Of a DNA stretch of 64,000 nt, positions 24,291 to 34,011 are shown in pieces. The DNA comes from Geobacter sp. SVR (GTDB taxonomy: Bacteria; Desulfobacterota; Desulfuromonadia; Geobacterales; Pseudopelobacteraceae), in the NCBI RefSeq assembly GCF_016865365.1, contig NZ_AP024469.1, forward strand, positions 2,138,501 through 2,202,500, read 5' to 3'. A program made the translations under genes and the position numbers. The stretch's first letter is position 1, and the number at the start of each line of letters is the position of its first letter. Under the pieces are notes generated by a model. It was not told the DNA's origin. It worked only from the letters and a program-made list of their open reading frames with translations, and did no database searches.

Positions 24291-25310
24291 ATGAATTCCC
24301 GCACCATTGCTCCCCAAAAAAACGACGACGATTTTCAGTACGATGCAACCCTGCGTCCCCGGGCACTCGGCGAATATATCGGCCAGGAAAAGATCAAGCA
24401 GAACCTGGGTCTTTTCATCGATGCAGCCAAGGGGAGGGGGGAGGCGCTTGATCATGTGCTGCTGTATGGCCCTCCCGGCCTGGGCAAGACCACCCTGGCC
24501 AACATCGTGGCCTGCGAAATGGGGGTGAACATCAAGTCCACCTCCGGTCCCGTGATCGAGCGCCCGGGAGACCTGGCTGCCATTCTCACCAATCTGGAAG
24601 CACATGACGTTCTGTTCATCGACGAAATCCACCGGCTGTCCCACGTTGTCGAAGAGGTGCTTTACCCGGCCATGGAGGACTTTCAGCTGGACATCGTGAT
24701 CGGCCAGGGGCCCAGCGCCCGTTCGATCAAGCTGGACCTGCCCCGTTTCACCCTGGTCGGTGCCACCACCCGTGCCGGGCTGCTCTCCTCGCCACTGCGT
24801 GATCGCTTCGGCGTCATCTCCCGGTTGGAATTCTATACCGACAGCGAACTGGCGACCATCATCACCCGCTCTTCACACATCCTGGGGATGGAGATCGAAT
24901 CGCAGGGTGCGCACGAACTGGCCAGGCGCAGCCGCGGGACGCCGCGCATCGCCAACCGGCTGCTGCGTCGGGTGCGTGATTTCGCCCAGGTCAGGGCAAA
25001 CGGCATCATCACCCGGGACGTGGTTCAGGAAACGCTGAGGCTGCTGGACATCGACGAAAAGGGCTTTGATTACATGGATCGCATCATTCTGCTGACGATC
25101 ATCGACAAGTTCAACGGCGGACCGGTGGGGCTGGACACGATTGCCGCCGCCATCAGCGAGGAAAGCGATACGATCGAAGACGTTTACGAGCCCTATCTGA
25201 TACAGAACGGGTTTCTCAACCGTACACCGCGCGGGCGGGTTGCCACCGTCGCAGCCTATCAGCACCTGGGCCGCACCGCGCCGGAATCCTCGCAGGCGCG
25301 GTTATTTTGA
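24291..25310 (+). CDS. ruvB: Holliday junction branch-migration ATPase RuvB
   Basis: 339 residues, the standard length. Walker [10 protein letters not shown], Walker [11 protein letters not shown], sensor and Arg finger region [16 protein letters not shown], and a C-terminal winged helix ([32 protein letters not shown]). ruvA and ruvC are not in the window, so this gene may be their distal neighbour or separate. It is followed two bases later by an AAA+ gene. Confidence 0.97.
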   Translation: MNSRTIAPQKNDDDFQYDATLRPRALGEYIGQEKIKQNLGLFIDAAKGRGEALDHVLLYGPPGLGKTTLANIVACEMGVNIKSTSGPVIERPGDLAAILTNLEAHDVLFIDEIHRLSHVVEEVLYPAMEDFQLDIVIGQGPSARSIKLDLPRFTLVGATTRAGLLSSPLRDRFGVISRLEFYTDSELATIITRSSHILGMEIESQGAHELARRSRGTPRIANRLLRRVRDFAQVRANGIITRDVVQETLRLLDIDEKGFDYMDRIILLTIIDKFNGGPVGLDTIAAAISEESDTIEDVYEPYLIQNGFLNRTPRGRVATVAAYQHLGRTAPESSQARLF

Positions 25311-25312
25311 CG

Positions 25313-26029
25313 ATGCAGCAGATTTTCGAATTCCCGGTAGCTTCGCTGCTGACCTTCGACAGTTTCATCGGTTGCGACGGCAATTCCGCAGCGGTGCAGT
25401 TCGCCAGGCGAATCGCCGATCCCGCCGACGCGGAGAACCTGCTGTATCTCTACGGTCCTTCCGGCTCCGGAAAAACCCATCTGCTCAAGGCGATCGCCCA
25501 TGCGCTGGGTTCAGCCTGCCATTGTGCGATCCCCTGTCTCTCCTGTCGCGATATCCTTTCCGCCGACCAGTTGTTCGAGGTTCTGAACGATGCTCCCGCC
25601 CTGCTGGTCGACGACCTGCATCTGCTGCGGGACGATCCCTCCCTGAGGGGGGGGCTGTGGCAGGTTTTCAACGATCACTATACCGCCGGCCGGAAGATAG
25701 CTCTGGCCGGGCTGCATAGCCCGCGGGAGTTGCCCCATCTGGACGACCATCTGATCTCGCGTCTGTTATGGGGACTGGTTTCCAGGCTGGACACCTCCGA
25801 TGATGATTCCCGCCGCATGATACTGAAAAAGATCGCCGATGACCGCCAGGTGCGGGTGCCCGACGATGTGGTCGACTATATTCTCATCACCACCAGCCGG
25901 GAGGTAGGTGACCTGATCACTACCTTCGAAACCCTCTATCGCCTTTCCATGGCCCAGAAACGGAAGATTTCTTTGTCGCTCGCCAGGGAATCCCGCGAAT
26001 ATCTGACTGCGGGGGGGAGGCCCCTATGA
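25313..26029 (+). CDS. DnaA/Hda-like AAA+ protein
   Basis: About 238 residues. AAA+ core with Walker A GPSGSGKTH (about residues 46-54), Walker B LLVDDLHLL (about 100), and downstream DDSRRMILKKIADDRQVRVPDDVVDYILITTSREVGDLITTFETLYRLSM, the lid layout of DnaA. The C-terminal DNA-box-binding HTH of DnaA is absent, so it is Hda-like: a possible regulator of replication initiation. ATG 25313 is two bases after the ruvB stop; a TTG at 25307 overlaps it but is less likely. It overlaps the next gene by ATGA. Function in this group is inferred from homology only. Confidence 0.85.
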   Translation: MQQIFEFPVASLLTFDSFIGCDGNSAAVQFARRIADPADAENLLYLYGPSGSGKTHLLKAIAHALGSACHCAIPCLSCRDILSADQLFEVLNDAPALLVDDLHLLRDDPSLRGGLWQVFNDHYTAGRKIALAGLHSPRELPHLDDHLISRLLWGLVSRLDTSDDDSRRMILKKIADDRQVRVPDDVVDYILITTSREVGDLITTFETLYRLSMAQKRKISLSLARESREYLTAGGRPL

Positions 26030-27354
26030 CCCCCTATAAGAATCGTCTCAAGACACCTGAAGAGATCGAACTGGGCAAAAAACGCGATGAGCTTGCCAAG
26101 GCACAACACCGCCTGGCTGAATGGGAGCAGGCCTATACGGAACTCAAATCCGAGATCCGGAGTTTCGAACAGGTCTATGCGCAGGTTCTGGGGGCGCGCA
26201 TCAGCCAGTTGGAAGACCTGGAGTGGCAATTGAACGGGCTGCTGGAGGGGGAGGGGGAAAAAGGCGCATCCGTTTCCTCACTGAATGAAGAAGGCTTTAC
26301 GCAGTTTCAGCACCGTACCGATCTCTTGGACGACGATTTCGCACCCATGCCGGGTGGATCGCAGAAAAGCCTGAAAAGCCTGTACCGCGAGGTCGCCAAA
26401 GCCATCCATCCCGATCTCGCATCCGACGACGAGGAGCGCCTGCGCCGGCAGGAGCTGATGACCGAGGCCAACCGGGCCTATTCGGCCGGTGACCGCACGG
26501 TGCTGGAAGAGATCCTCAGTGAGTGGGAACAGGGTCCTGAAATGGTCTCGGGCCTGGACGTAGCCATGGAGCTGGTGCGGGTCATCCGGCTGATAGCCCG
26601 GGCGGAGCAGAATACCCAAGCCCTGATTCGACAGATCAAAGAACTCAAGGCCAGCGATATCTACAGTTTCAAGATAAGGGTCGATGAGGCTGCGGCTGAC
26701 GGTATTGACCTGATGGCCGAGATGGCCGCCACGGTTGACCTCGATATCGCCAAAACCAGACGGCGCCTGGCGGTATTGAGAGGTGACGGGGAGAAAACGG
26801 AGGGAACTGACGGCCCTCCCCTGGAAACCCGCCTGATACGCTTTCCGTCAGAATATTCCTGCGGTATGCTCTACGAACGCAGCAGCGGTTCGGTCGACTA
26901 CCGGGACTGGCACCGTCTGGGGGGCGCCCGCGGTGTGCGGGAGGTGTTTCTCGACAAGGCGGTACGGCTGGATGTCAAAGGCACGACCGAAAATGAAATG
27001 CGTTTCCTCCAGGCCTTGCAGCCCGACGATCTGCAGGCGCTTTTCCTGTACGATATCAACGACAGCTCTCTGGCATATCTGTCGCACCTGAGCGGCCTGC
27101 AGGAGCTCTATCTCTCCAATACCTCCGTTACCGACGAGGGGTTGTGCCAGCTGCAGGCACTGCATGGCCTGCGCCGCCTCTACATCTATCACAGCGCCAT
27201 CAGCGACTCCGGTCTGCTCAATCTGACGCAGTTGAGCGGCCTCAAATGGCTGACCTGCAGTGGCACAGCCATTACCGAAGAGGGGTTGTCCGTTTTCCGC
27301 GAACTGCTGCCCGCCTGCAAGGCGGTCAGCTTCGAATGGCGGCACGGCAAATAG
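26026..27354 (+). CDS. J-domain plus leucine-rich-repeat protein of unknown function
   Basis: 442 residues. N-terminal coiled coil (about 10-60), then a J-like region (about 113-165) with SLKSLYREVAKAIHPDLASDDEERLRRQELMTEANRAY, where the HPD tripeptide of DnaJ is intact near residue 128. A helical middle follows (about 180-270). The C-terminus (about 330-430) has four leucine-rich repeats of the bacterial type (LQELYLSNTSVTDEGLCQL, LRRLYIYHSAISDSGLLNL). Start overlaps the preceding AAA+ gene by ATGA, so the two are coupled. I know no named family with this pair; a Hsp70 co-chaperone with an LRR client arm is inference. Confidence 0.8.
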   Translation: MTPYKNRLKTPEEIELGKKRDELAKAQHRLAEWEQAYTELKSEIRSFEQVYAQVLGARISQLEDLEWQLNGLLEGEGEKGASVSSLNEEGFTQFQHRTDLLDDDFAPMPGGSQKSLKSLYREVAKAIHPDLASDDEERLRRQELMTEANRAYSAGDRTVLEEILSEWEQGPEMVSGLDVAMELVRVIRLIARAEQNTQALIRQIKELKASDIYSFKIRVDEAAADGIDLMAEMAATVDLDIAKTRRRLAVLRGDGEKTEGTDGPPLETRLIRFPSEYSCGMLYERSSGSVDYRDWHRLGGARGVREVFLDKAVRLDVKGTTENEMRFLQALQPDDLQALFLYDINDSSLAYLSHLSGLQELYLSNTSVTDEGLCQLQALHGLRRLYIYHSAISDSGLLNLTQLSGLKWLTCSGTAITEEGLSVFRELLPACKAVSFEWRHGK

Positions 27355-27766
27355 CACCTCTTTGAAGTCGGTTATCAGGCTCTGGACATCAGTACGAGTT
27401 GCCCGAAGCCTATTAATACATGCCAGCCTGTTCAGGCACCTGTTACCCAGACCTGCCGATGGGGCCATGACGCTCTCCATGATTTTTCCATTCTTATTCC
27501 TCTCCTTAAGCCGGCACCTTTCGCCGAATTGACGCTTTTGTTTCCTTTGGTATAAAGATTAAGTCGGTTCAATTATGTTCCCGCCTGAGGCTGCCGACCT
27601 TCAGCGATGCGAAGGGGTGGTGCGGTCCGGCATGATCTTTTCCTTCACCCTTGTCCCCATATGGTACGACCTATCACTGCGCAGCAGCTTCATGTCTGCG
27701 GCCGGGTGTCTGCCGGCACGCTGGATGAACGGTTTTTATACCCGATCTCGAAGTGGAGGAACGTGA
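27355..27766 (+). other. Intergenic stretch and long leader before nucleotide-sugar dehydrogenase
   Basis: Holds a clear promoter at 27529-27556 and then about 200 bases of untranslated leader. A 63-codon frame (27575-27766) ends directly at the next start but lacks an RBS. No riboswitch-like fold was identified by eye, and I see nothing else in the first 170 bases. Confidence 0.5.
27529..27556 (+). promoter_or_regulatory. Sigma-70 promoter of the nucleotide-sugar dehydrogenase gene
   Basis: TTGACG (27529-27534), a 16-base spacer and TATAAA (27551-27556). The predicted start near 27563 gives a leader of roughly 200 bases. Confidence 0.65.
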
Positions 27767-29053
27767 ATGAGAAGCGATAGAATCATTTCAGTCATTGGTC
27801 TGGGCTATGTGGGGCTGCCGGTGGCGGTTGCCTTCGGCAAGGTCCGGCGGACAGTCGGTTTCGATATCGATCATTCCAGGATCAGCGAGCTGAAGGCGGG
27901 GTATGATCGCACCGGAGAGGTGTCCTGGGATGACCTCCGGAGCGCGGATATTTTATTTACCGATTCGTTGCAGGAGCTGGCGACGGCTGACTTTCACATT
28001 GTTGCCGTGCCGACGCCGGTGGATGATGCCAATCAGCCGGACCTCTCCCTGGTGTGCAAGGCCTCAGAGTCTGTGGGCAGGGCACTCAAAAAAGGAGACA
28101 TCGTTGTTTACGAGTCGACCGTCTATCCGGGTGTTACGGAGGATGTGTGCGTGCCTGTGCTCGAGCGGGTGTCGGGTCTCAGGAACGGCCCCGATTTTAC
28201 GGTCGGCTACAGCCCCGAAAGGATAAATCCGGGAGACAGGGAGCACACCTTCACCAAAATAAGAAAAGTGGTTTCGGGCCAGGACGAGGAGACCCTGGAA
28301 ATCGTTGCCCGTGTCTACGAATCGGTGGTGACCGCCGGCGTGCACAGGGCTGCCTCCATCAAGGTGGCCGAGGCGGCCAAGGTGATAGAGAACACCCAGC
28401 GGGACCTCAATATCGCCCTGATGAACGAGTTGGCGCTGATCTTCGATCGCCTGGGGATCGACACGAACGAGGTCCTGGAAGCGGCCGGTACGAAATGGAA
28501 TTTTCTCAAATTCAAGCCCGGACTGGTGGGAGGGCACTGCATCGGGGTCGATCCCTATTACCTGACTCACAAGGCGGAAAAAATAGGCTATATCCCCCAG
28601 GTAATCCTGGCTGGGCGACGGATCAACGATGGCATGGGCAAGTTCGTTGCCCAGCGGGCGGTAAAGGAGATGATCAATGCCGGCCACAACATCCTCGGCA
28701 GCACGGTGACCGTCCTGGGATTGACTTTCAAGGAGAACTGCCCTGATCTGCGTAATTCGAGGGTGATAGACATCATCCGGGAGCTTCAGGATTACGGCGT
28801 CGATGTCCAGGTGTGCGATCCGATGGCCTCGCCTGATGAGGCGCGCCATGAATACGGTGTGGAACTGGTGCCCCTGGAGGTTTTAAAGCAGGCTGCTGCC
28901 GTTGTTGCAGCGGTTTCGCACCAGCAGTTTCTGAATCTGTCGGCAGGGGATGTCGCGGCCCTGATGGCAGCTAACCCGGTTCTGATCGATGTCAAAGGCA
29001 TGTATGACCAGTCGGCTCTGACGGATGCCGGAATCCGGGTATGGCGGCTATGA
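27767..29053 (+). CDS. UDP-N-acetyl-hexosamine (GlcNAc/GalNAc-type) 6-dehydrogenase
   Basis: 428 residues, UDP-glucose/GDP-mannose dehydrogenase superfamily, closest in pattern to TviB/WbpO, which oxidise UDP-GalNAc or UDP-GlcNAc to the uronic acid for surface polysaccharides. GLGYVGLPVAVAFGK Rossmann motif, PTPVDDANQPDLS, and catalytic Cys258 in GGHCIGVDPYYL; C-terminal VTVLGLTFKENCPDLRNSRV. GGAGGA precedes ATG 27767. It has no glycan gene next to it in this window; the next gene runs the other way. Exact sugar substrate is uncertain. Confidence 0.9.
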   Translation: MRSDRIISVIGLGYVGLPVAVAFGKVRRTVGFDIDHSRISELKAGYDRTGEVSWDDLRSADILFTDSLQELATADFHIVAVPTPVDDANQPDLSLVCKASESVGRALKKGDIVVYESTVYPGVTEDVCVPVLERVSGLRNGPDFTVGYSPERINPGDREHTFTKIRKVVSGQDEETLEIVARVYESVVTAGVHRAASIKVAEAAKVIENTQRDLNIALMNELALIFDRLGIDTNEVLEAAGTKWNFLKFKPGLVGGHCIGVDPYYLTHKAEKIGYIPQVILAGRRINDGMGKFVAQRAVKEMINAGHNILGSTVTVLGLTFKENCPDLRNSRVIDIIRELQDYGVDVQVCDPMASPDEARHEYGVELVPLEVLKQAAAVVAAVSHQQFLNLSAGDVAALMAANPVLIDVKGMYDQSALTDAGIRVWRL

Positions 29054-29105
29054 TGGCCTGGATGGGCGGGAAGTGACGTGAGCCGGGGAGGGGCAGGATC
29101 TGCGA

Positions 29106-31463
29106 TCAGGGCAACCGCAATGTTTTCCTGGCCTCGGCCAATACCTGCCTGACCTGTGCGTTGCTGCGGCACGCCAGTACTGCATCGGCTAAGGTGCGGC
29201 ACTCCTCTCGGGAATGGTTGCGAATGGTCTGTTTGATCAGGGGAATGCTGGGGGCCGACAGACTGAACTCGGTGATGCCCATTCCCAGCAGCAGCAGGGC
29301 GTTCAGCGGATCGGAAGCCATTTCGCCGCAGACCGAGGCCTTTTTTCCGGCTTGAGCGGCAGCATCGGCAACCCGCTTGATCGAGTGCAGCACGGCAGGG
29401 TGATGCGGATCGTAATAGCTCTTGATGCGGGGATTGTTGCGATCGGCTGCCAGAATGTACTGGATCAGGTCGTTCGTGCCGATGCTGACGTAATCGACCT
29501 CGTTGATCAGCAGTTCCACGGTCTGGACCGCCGCCGGAATCTCGATCATAACCCCCAGGGGAATGTCCCGGCATACCTCATGCCCCTGCTGCTCCAGCTC
29601 TTCCCTGACCGAAGCGAGTATCGATCTGATCTCGATGATCTCATCCACGCACGATACCAGAGGGAACATGATTGTGGGACACCCGTCGGTTGATGCTAGC
29701 AGAATGCCTGCCAACTGCTCCCGAAAGATGTCCTGCCGTTCGAGCGAAACGCGGATTGAGCGCCAGCCCAGAAACGGATTGTCCTCCCGCGGAAAGTCGA
29801 AGTATGGAAGGGACTTGTCGCCGCCGATATCCAGCGTGCGGATGTTCACCGCCAGTCCCGGAAAACCTTTCAGCACCCGGCTGTAGATCCCGGCCTGCTC
29901 CATCCGGTCAGGGAAAGCCGGACGGGCCATGTAGGGGAATTCGGTCCGATAGAGACCGACCCCCTCGGCTCCGTTCAGATTCGCCACCCGTACATCCGAA
30001 ACCAGGCCTATGTTGGCATTCAGAGTAATTCTGGCTCCGTCAGTAGTCACGGCCGGCAGATCCCTCAAACCTTCCATTTCCTTCAACCGGACGGCATGGT
30101 CCCGTTCGAGCCGCTCGTACTCCTGGCGTACGGCATCGTCAGGATTCAGGTAGACAAACCCGGAGCTGCCATCCACGATGATCTCGTCCTTGACCTGAGA
30201 GGCAGCCATCAGCCCGGAAACGCCGAGTACGGCGGGAATTCCCAGCGACTTGGCCATTATGGCGGCATGTGAATAGGCGTTGCCCCGCTCCGTCACGATT
30301 CCCAGGATTTTGTCGTGATCCAGCATCGCCAGGTCCGAAGGAAAAATGTCCTCGGCAACGATGACCCGTTTTTCCTTCAGTTTCAAAGGGGTTTTGCCGT
30401 TACCCTCAAGGGCGTCAATGATCCTGCGGCCGATGTCTTCCATGTCCACGGACCGCTCCCGCAGGTAGGGATCTTCCATGGCGGCAAAGGCCTGGACGTA
30501 ATGATGCACCACTTCGTGAACCGCACGCGTGGCCCCGATGCCCTGATCGATCAGTTCGGTCACCTTGGTGGCAAAACCGCGGTCCTCCAGAATCATCAGA
30601 TGGGTATGGAAGATGGCTGCATCGTCCTCGGAAAGCATTTCACTGACCCGCTTCTCCATGTAGAGCGTCTGGATCTTCACTTTTTCCAGGGCGATGGTGA
30701 ATTTGTGATGCTCCTCGGCATTGGATCCGACCTTGGCAAGCTGGATAACCTTGTCGTTGAAACGGTCAAGGATATAAACCCTGCCTTGGCTGAACCCGGC
30801 CGAGACGGCCGTACCGCCGAGTACGCAGGCCTTTGCGCCCCGCTTCCCCCCCTTTTTGGTCGTTCCGTCAAGTGACGAGGCGTTTTTGACTTTGGCCAGC
30901 TCCTGCTCCAGCCAGGCGCGTTCCTGTTCCTTATGCTGGATTGAATCCAGCAGACGGGCGTTGTGTACGATGCTGCCGATCTGGAAGGTAATGGTGCGCA
31001 GGGTGCTGATTTCGTCCTCGGTAAAGCGGCGGGCCTCGCGGGTCTGAATGACGATCACGCCGATCGGCGATTTCCGTTCGAACAGCGGCAGACCGAGAAA
31101 CGACAGGAACTTTTCTTCCCTGGTTTCCTTGAAATACTTGTACCGCGGGTGGGAGGGGGCGTTGTCGGTCATGACCATGCCGTGGCTCTCAACCACGAGG
31201 CCGGTGAGACCTTCGTGCACTTTCATGGAGGTGCGGTTTACCGATGCTTTGGAGAGGCCCTTGGTGGCTTTGAGGACAAGCGTTTCACCGTCGTTTTCGA
31301 GAAGGTAAATCGAGCAGACATTGGTGTGCATACGTCGAGCCACGATTGTCACTATGTTTTCGAGTGTTTCAGGAAGGTCGTGCGAGTGCAGAATGATGGA
31401 GCTTATGTCTTCCAGGGTGCGCAGTCCCATTGAATGGTGCGTCTCTTTCATCGTAGGTTCCAT
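29106..31463 (-). CDS. ptsP: GAF-containing phosphoenolpyruvate-protein phosphotransferase (PtsP, enzyme I-Ntr type)
   Basis: 785 residues. An N-terminal GAF domain (about 15-165), an enzyme I N-domain region starting VSAGFSQGRVYILD, the active-site His399 in GNAYSHAAIMAKSLGIPAV, and the PEP-binding barrel (LNANIGLVSDVRVANLNGAEGVGLYRTEF, DIGGDKSLPYF, KKASVCGEMASDPL). It moves phosphate from PEP to an HPr/NPr-type carrier, which is not in this window, and probably senses through GAF. A promoter at 31480-31508 places transcription start about 10 bases before the chosen ATG (31463); a second ATG at 31451 would give a fuller leader and is equally possible. Confidence 0.93.
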   Translation of the reverse strand: MEPTMKETHHSMGLRTLEDISSIILHSHDLPETLENIVTIVARRMHTNVCSIYLLENDGETLVLKATKGLSKASVNRTSMKVHEGLTGLVVESHGMVMTDNAPSHPRYKYFKETREEKFLSFLGLPLFERKSPIGVIVIQTREARRFTEDEISTLRTITFQIGSIVHNARLLDSIQHKEQERAWLEQELAKVKNASSLDGTTKKGGKRGAKACVLGGTAVSAGFSQGRVYILDRFNDKVIQLAKVGSNAEEHHKFTIALEKVKIQTLYMEKRVSEMLSEDDAAIFHTHLMILEDRGFATKVTELIDQGIGATRAVHEVVHHYVQAFAAMEDPYLRERSVDMEDIGRRIIDALEGNGKTPLKLKEKRVIVAEDIFPSDLAMLDHDKILGIVTERGNAYSHAAIMAKSLGIPAVLGVSGLMAASQVKDEIIVDGSSGFVYLNPDDAVRQEYERLERDHAVRLKEMEGLRDLPAVTTDGARITLNANIGLVSDVRVANLNGAEGVGLYRTEFPYMARPAFPDRMEQAGIYSRVLKGFPGLAVNIRTLDIGGDKSLPYFDFPREDNPFLGWRSIRVSLERQDIFREQLAGILLASTDGCPTIMFPLVSCVDEIIEIRSILASVREELEQQGHEVCRDIPLGVMIEIPAAVQTVELLINEVDYVSIGTNDLIQYILAADRNNPRIKSYYDPHHPAVLHSIKRVADAAAQAGKKASVCGEMASDPLNALLLLGMGITEFSLSAPSIPLIKQTIRNHSREECRTLADAVLACRSNAQVRQVLAEARKTLRLP

Positions 31464-31479
31464 AACTTAGATTTCGCTA

Positions 31480-31508
31480 AGTATAATGCAGATTTTATTG
31501 AAAGTAAA
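31480..31508 (-). promoter_or_regulatory. Sigma-70 promoter of ptsP
   Basis: On the minus strand TTTACT (31508-31503), 17 bases, then TATACT (31485-31480). Very close to the ptsP start codons, which bears on the choice of start. Confidence 0.6.
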
Positions 31509-31615
31509 AATATTTTGAGAGTTATCCGCTGGAAATGTCCGGGGCGCTCTGGTATCTTCCCTGGATGCTGGAACTCGTATATGCGGCAATCTTTTGAACA
31601 GCAGGAGGAGCAATC

Positions 31616-32410
31616 ATGGATGAAAAGGTGCTGGATGGAGCACTCGTGAGAGGTATCGATCAGATGGAGTCGGGTGATGTCCGCGGCGCGATCGAGACCC
31701 TGGAGGGATACCGGTCAGAACATAAGGATAGTTTCGATGCCTGTTTCTATCTGGGGGATGCCCTGGCCGAGGACGGGCGTATCGATGACGCTATTGCCCG
31801 TTACCGCGAGGGGCTGGCGCTGGCTCCGGACGATATCGATGCCCTGACCACGCTGGGAGACCTGTTGTTCGAGGCAGGGCGGCATGATGAAGCCATTGCC
31901 AGCTACACCCGCGTACGCGAACTCGATCCGGACGATGCCGATGCCCTGGTGAGCATCGGCCTGGTGTACAACAACCGCGAGCAGAGCGACCGCGCCATCG
32001 ACTCCTTTCGACAGGCCCTGGAAATCGACCCTGAAAACGTGTTCGCCCTGAACGCGCTCGGTGACGCCCTGTATGGTCTGGAGGACGTGGAGGGGGCTGT
32101 CGGGGCATACCGCAAGGCAGTTGAGATCGATCCTGACGACCCTGCAGTGCATTTCAATCTGGGCGAAATGTATTACGATATGGAAGAGTTGGAAGAGGCC
32201 GAGAAGGAATGCCGTAAGGCGATCGAGCTCGACCCCGCTTTTACCATGGCGTATCTGACCCTGGGCGGAATCTGCATGGATCAGGAGCGGCTCCGGGATG
32301 CAGTGCGTTACTTCGAGAACTACCTCAAATATGAAAAATCACAGCAGGCGGCAGACATGATCGTCGAGGTGAGGGCGGTCATCGATGGTTTGAAGGCGGA
32401 ACTGGACTGA
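31616..32410 (+). CDS. Tetratricopeptide-repeat protein
   Basis: 264 residues made almost wholly of about six TPR units, for example AIARYREGLALAPDDIDALTTLGDL and AVGAYRKAVEIDPDDPAVHFNLGEM. No signal peptide or membrane helix, so a cytosolic scaffold is likely. AGGAGG sits before ATG 31616. Transcribed away from ptsP and closed by a terminator shared with ackA. Specific partner is not known. Confidence 0.88.
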   Translation: MDEKVLDGALVRGIDQMESGDVRGAIETLEGYRSEHKDSFDACFYLGDALAEDGRIDDAIARYREGLALAPDDIDALTTLGDLLFEAGRHDEAIASYTRVRELDPDDADALVSIGLVYNNREQSDRAIDSFRQALEIDPENVFALNALGDALYGLEDVEGAVGAYRKAVEIDPDDPAVHFNLGEMYYDMEELEEAEKECRKAIELDPAFTMAYLTLGGICMDQERLRDAVRYFENYLKYEKSQQAADMIVEVRAVIDGLKAELD

Positions 32411-32463
32411 TTAACCCGGACCGTAAGCAGGAACCTCTGCCAGAGAAAAATGGAAGTAAACGC

Positions 32464-32491
32464 AAAAAAGCCGGCATCTGCCGGCTTTTTT
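32464..32491. terminator. Bidirectional terminator between TPR gene and ackA
   Basis: AAAAAAGCCGGCA pairs with TGCCGGCTTTTTT around a tiny loop, giving A/T tails on both sides for the convergent genes. Confidence 0.9.
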
Positions 32492-32507
32492 GCGTGTGAA
32501 GCGTGCG

Positions 32508-33773
32508 TCATTTTCTGACGAAATCGGTCCGGGCAAAGGAATACTCGAAATGCATGTGATCGGTGTAAGTACCATTGAGGATGGCAACAACATCTTCGGT
32601 AAAGACCAGTTCCTCGTCGGTGGGAATAACGAAAACCTTTACCGGTGAATCATCGGTGGTGATCAGGGTTTCCCGTTTGCGGGTCATGGCTCCCTTGTTC
32701 CGCTCCCGGTCAAGGATTATGCCGATATGTTCCAGGCCTTCGATGGCTTTTTCCCGGATCGGAGCACCCATCTCGCCAACGCCGGCCGTGAATACTACGG
32801 CATCCAGTTTGCCGACAGCGGCCATGAATGAGCCGATATACTTCTTGAGCCGGTAGGCCTCGATCGCCAGGGAGAGCTGACAGCGTCTGTCACCGGTCAT
32901 GGCATGTTCGATCACGTCCCGGCGGTCGGTAAAGCGTCCGGTGACGCCGAATACGCCGCTCTTCTTGTTCAGGATGCTGTCGATTTCCTTGGCCGAAAGA
33001 TTCTCCTTCTGCATCATGAAAGCCGGTATGGCCGGATCGATGTCGCCGCAGCGGGTTCCCATCACAGCCCCCTCCAGCGGAGTAAGGCCCATGGTGGTAT
33101 CGACGGAGACACCACCTTTGATGGCGCAGTGGGATACCCCGTTGCCGATATGCATGGTAATGATGTTGCACTCGGACGGCTTTTTATTCAGAAGAATGGC
33201 GGCGCGTTTCGATACATAAAGGTGGGAGGTGCCGTGGAAGCCGTACCGCCGCACCTGATGCTTTTCGTACCATTCGTAGGGCAGGGGATAGATGTAGGCG
33301 TGTTCCGGCATGGTCTGGTGGAACGCGGTGTCGAAAATGGCGACGTGAGGAACGGTCGGCATCAGGGCCTGGGCTGCTTCGATGCCTTCGATATTGGGGG
33401 GATTGTGCAGCGGCGCAAGGTGCTGGACCTCCTTGACCGCATCGAGGACCTTGTCGTCGATCATCACCGAGCAGGTGAATTTTTCGCCGCCATGTACCAC
33501 GCGGTGACCGACAGCCGAGATTTCATTCACGCTTTTGAGCACACCGTGCACCGGGTCGGTCACGGTCTTGATGAGCAGGTCTATGGCAGCCTGATGGTTG
33601 GGGCAGTCATGTTCATGGTGAAAGGTCTCCCGACCGGGGACCTCGTGCATGATGAAAGAATCACCGACAATGACCCTTTCCACCATACCCTTGGCAACCA
33701 CCTCCTTGCGCTCCCAGTCAAAGAGCTGGTACTTGACGGATGAGCTTCCGCAGTTCAAAGCCATTATAATCAT
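32508..33773 (-). CDS. ackA: Acetate kinase
   Basis: 421 residues. It interconverts acetate plus ATP with acetyl phosphate, either making ATP or activating acetate. MIIMALNCGSSSVKYQLFD start, HRVVHGGEKF, AIFDTAFHQTMPEHAYIYPLPYEW, RRYGFHGTSH, GNGVSHCAIKGGVSVDTTMGLTPLEG and FTAGVGEMG are all classical. Pta is not next to it here, so the pathway partner lies elsewhere. It is convergent with the TPR gene. Confidence 0.98.
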   Translation of the reverse strand: MIIMALNCGSSSVKYQLFDWERKEVVAKGMVERVIVGDSFIMHEVPGRETFHHEHDCPNHQAAIDLLIKTVTDPVHGVLKSVNEISAVGHRVVHGGEKFTCSVMIDDKVLDAVKEVQHLAPLHNPPNIEGIEAAQALMPTVPHVAIFDTAFHQTMPEHAYIYPLPYEWYEKHQVRRYGFHGTSHLYVSKRAAILLNKKPSECNIITMHIGNGVSHCAIKGGVSVDTTMGLTPLEGAVMGTRCGDIDPAIPAFMMQKENLSAKEIDSILNKKSGVFGVTGRFTDRRDVIEHAMTGDRRCQLSLAIEAYRLKKYIGSFMAAVGKLDAVVFTAGVGEMGAPIREKAIEGLEHIGIILDRERNKGAMTRKRETLITTDDSPVKVFVIPTDEELVFTEDVVAILNGTYTDHMHFEYSFARTDFVRK

Positions 33774-33971
33774 GTTTCCTCCCTGAAATAATGCAAACAG
33801 TTTATATTTTCAGTAAAAAAAGAACATCGAAACTAAAATAACTCACTGAAATAAAACCATTTTTGCTTTATACAATAGACCCGGCGCGAATTCAACAGAA
33901 TTTCTGAACAACCGATTGGGCGGCGGAATCTTGGGCTGGACATGCATCACAATATATGATATCAAATAATG

Positions 33972-33988
33972 GTTTTCCGACGGAAAAC
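33972..33988 (+). promoter_or_regulatory. Perfect 17-bp palindrome in the leader of the ferredoxin gene
   Basis: GTTTTCCGACGGAAAAC, an 8-base inverted repeat around one central A, about 24 bases before the ferredoxin start and just upstream of its strong RBS. Operator, or an RNA hairpin near the ribosome site. No -10/-35 pair is convincing nearby, although TTGGGC-N18-TATGAT just upstream is possible. Confidence 0.55.
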
Positions 33989-34011
33989 TAATCCTAAAAG
34001 GAGGTGAAACC

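Noticed and set aside
27575-27766. 63-codon ORF just before the nucleotide-sugar dehydrogenase
   Set aside because: No ribosome-binding site and no recognisable family; kept only as a leader-peptide possibility.
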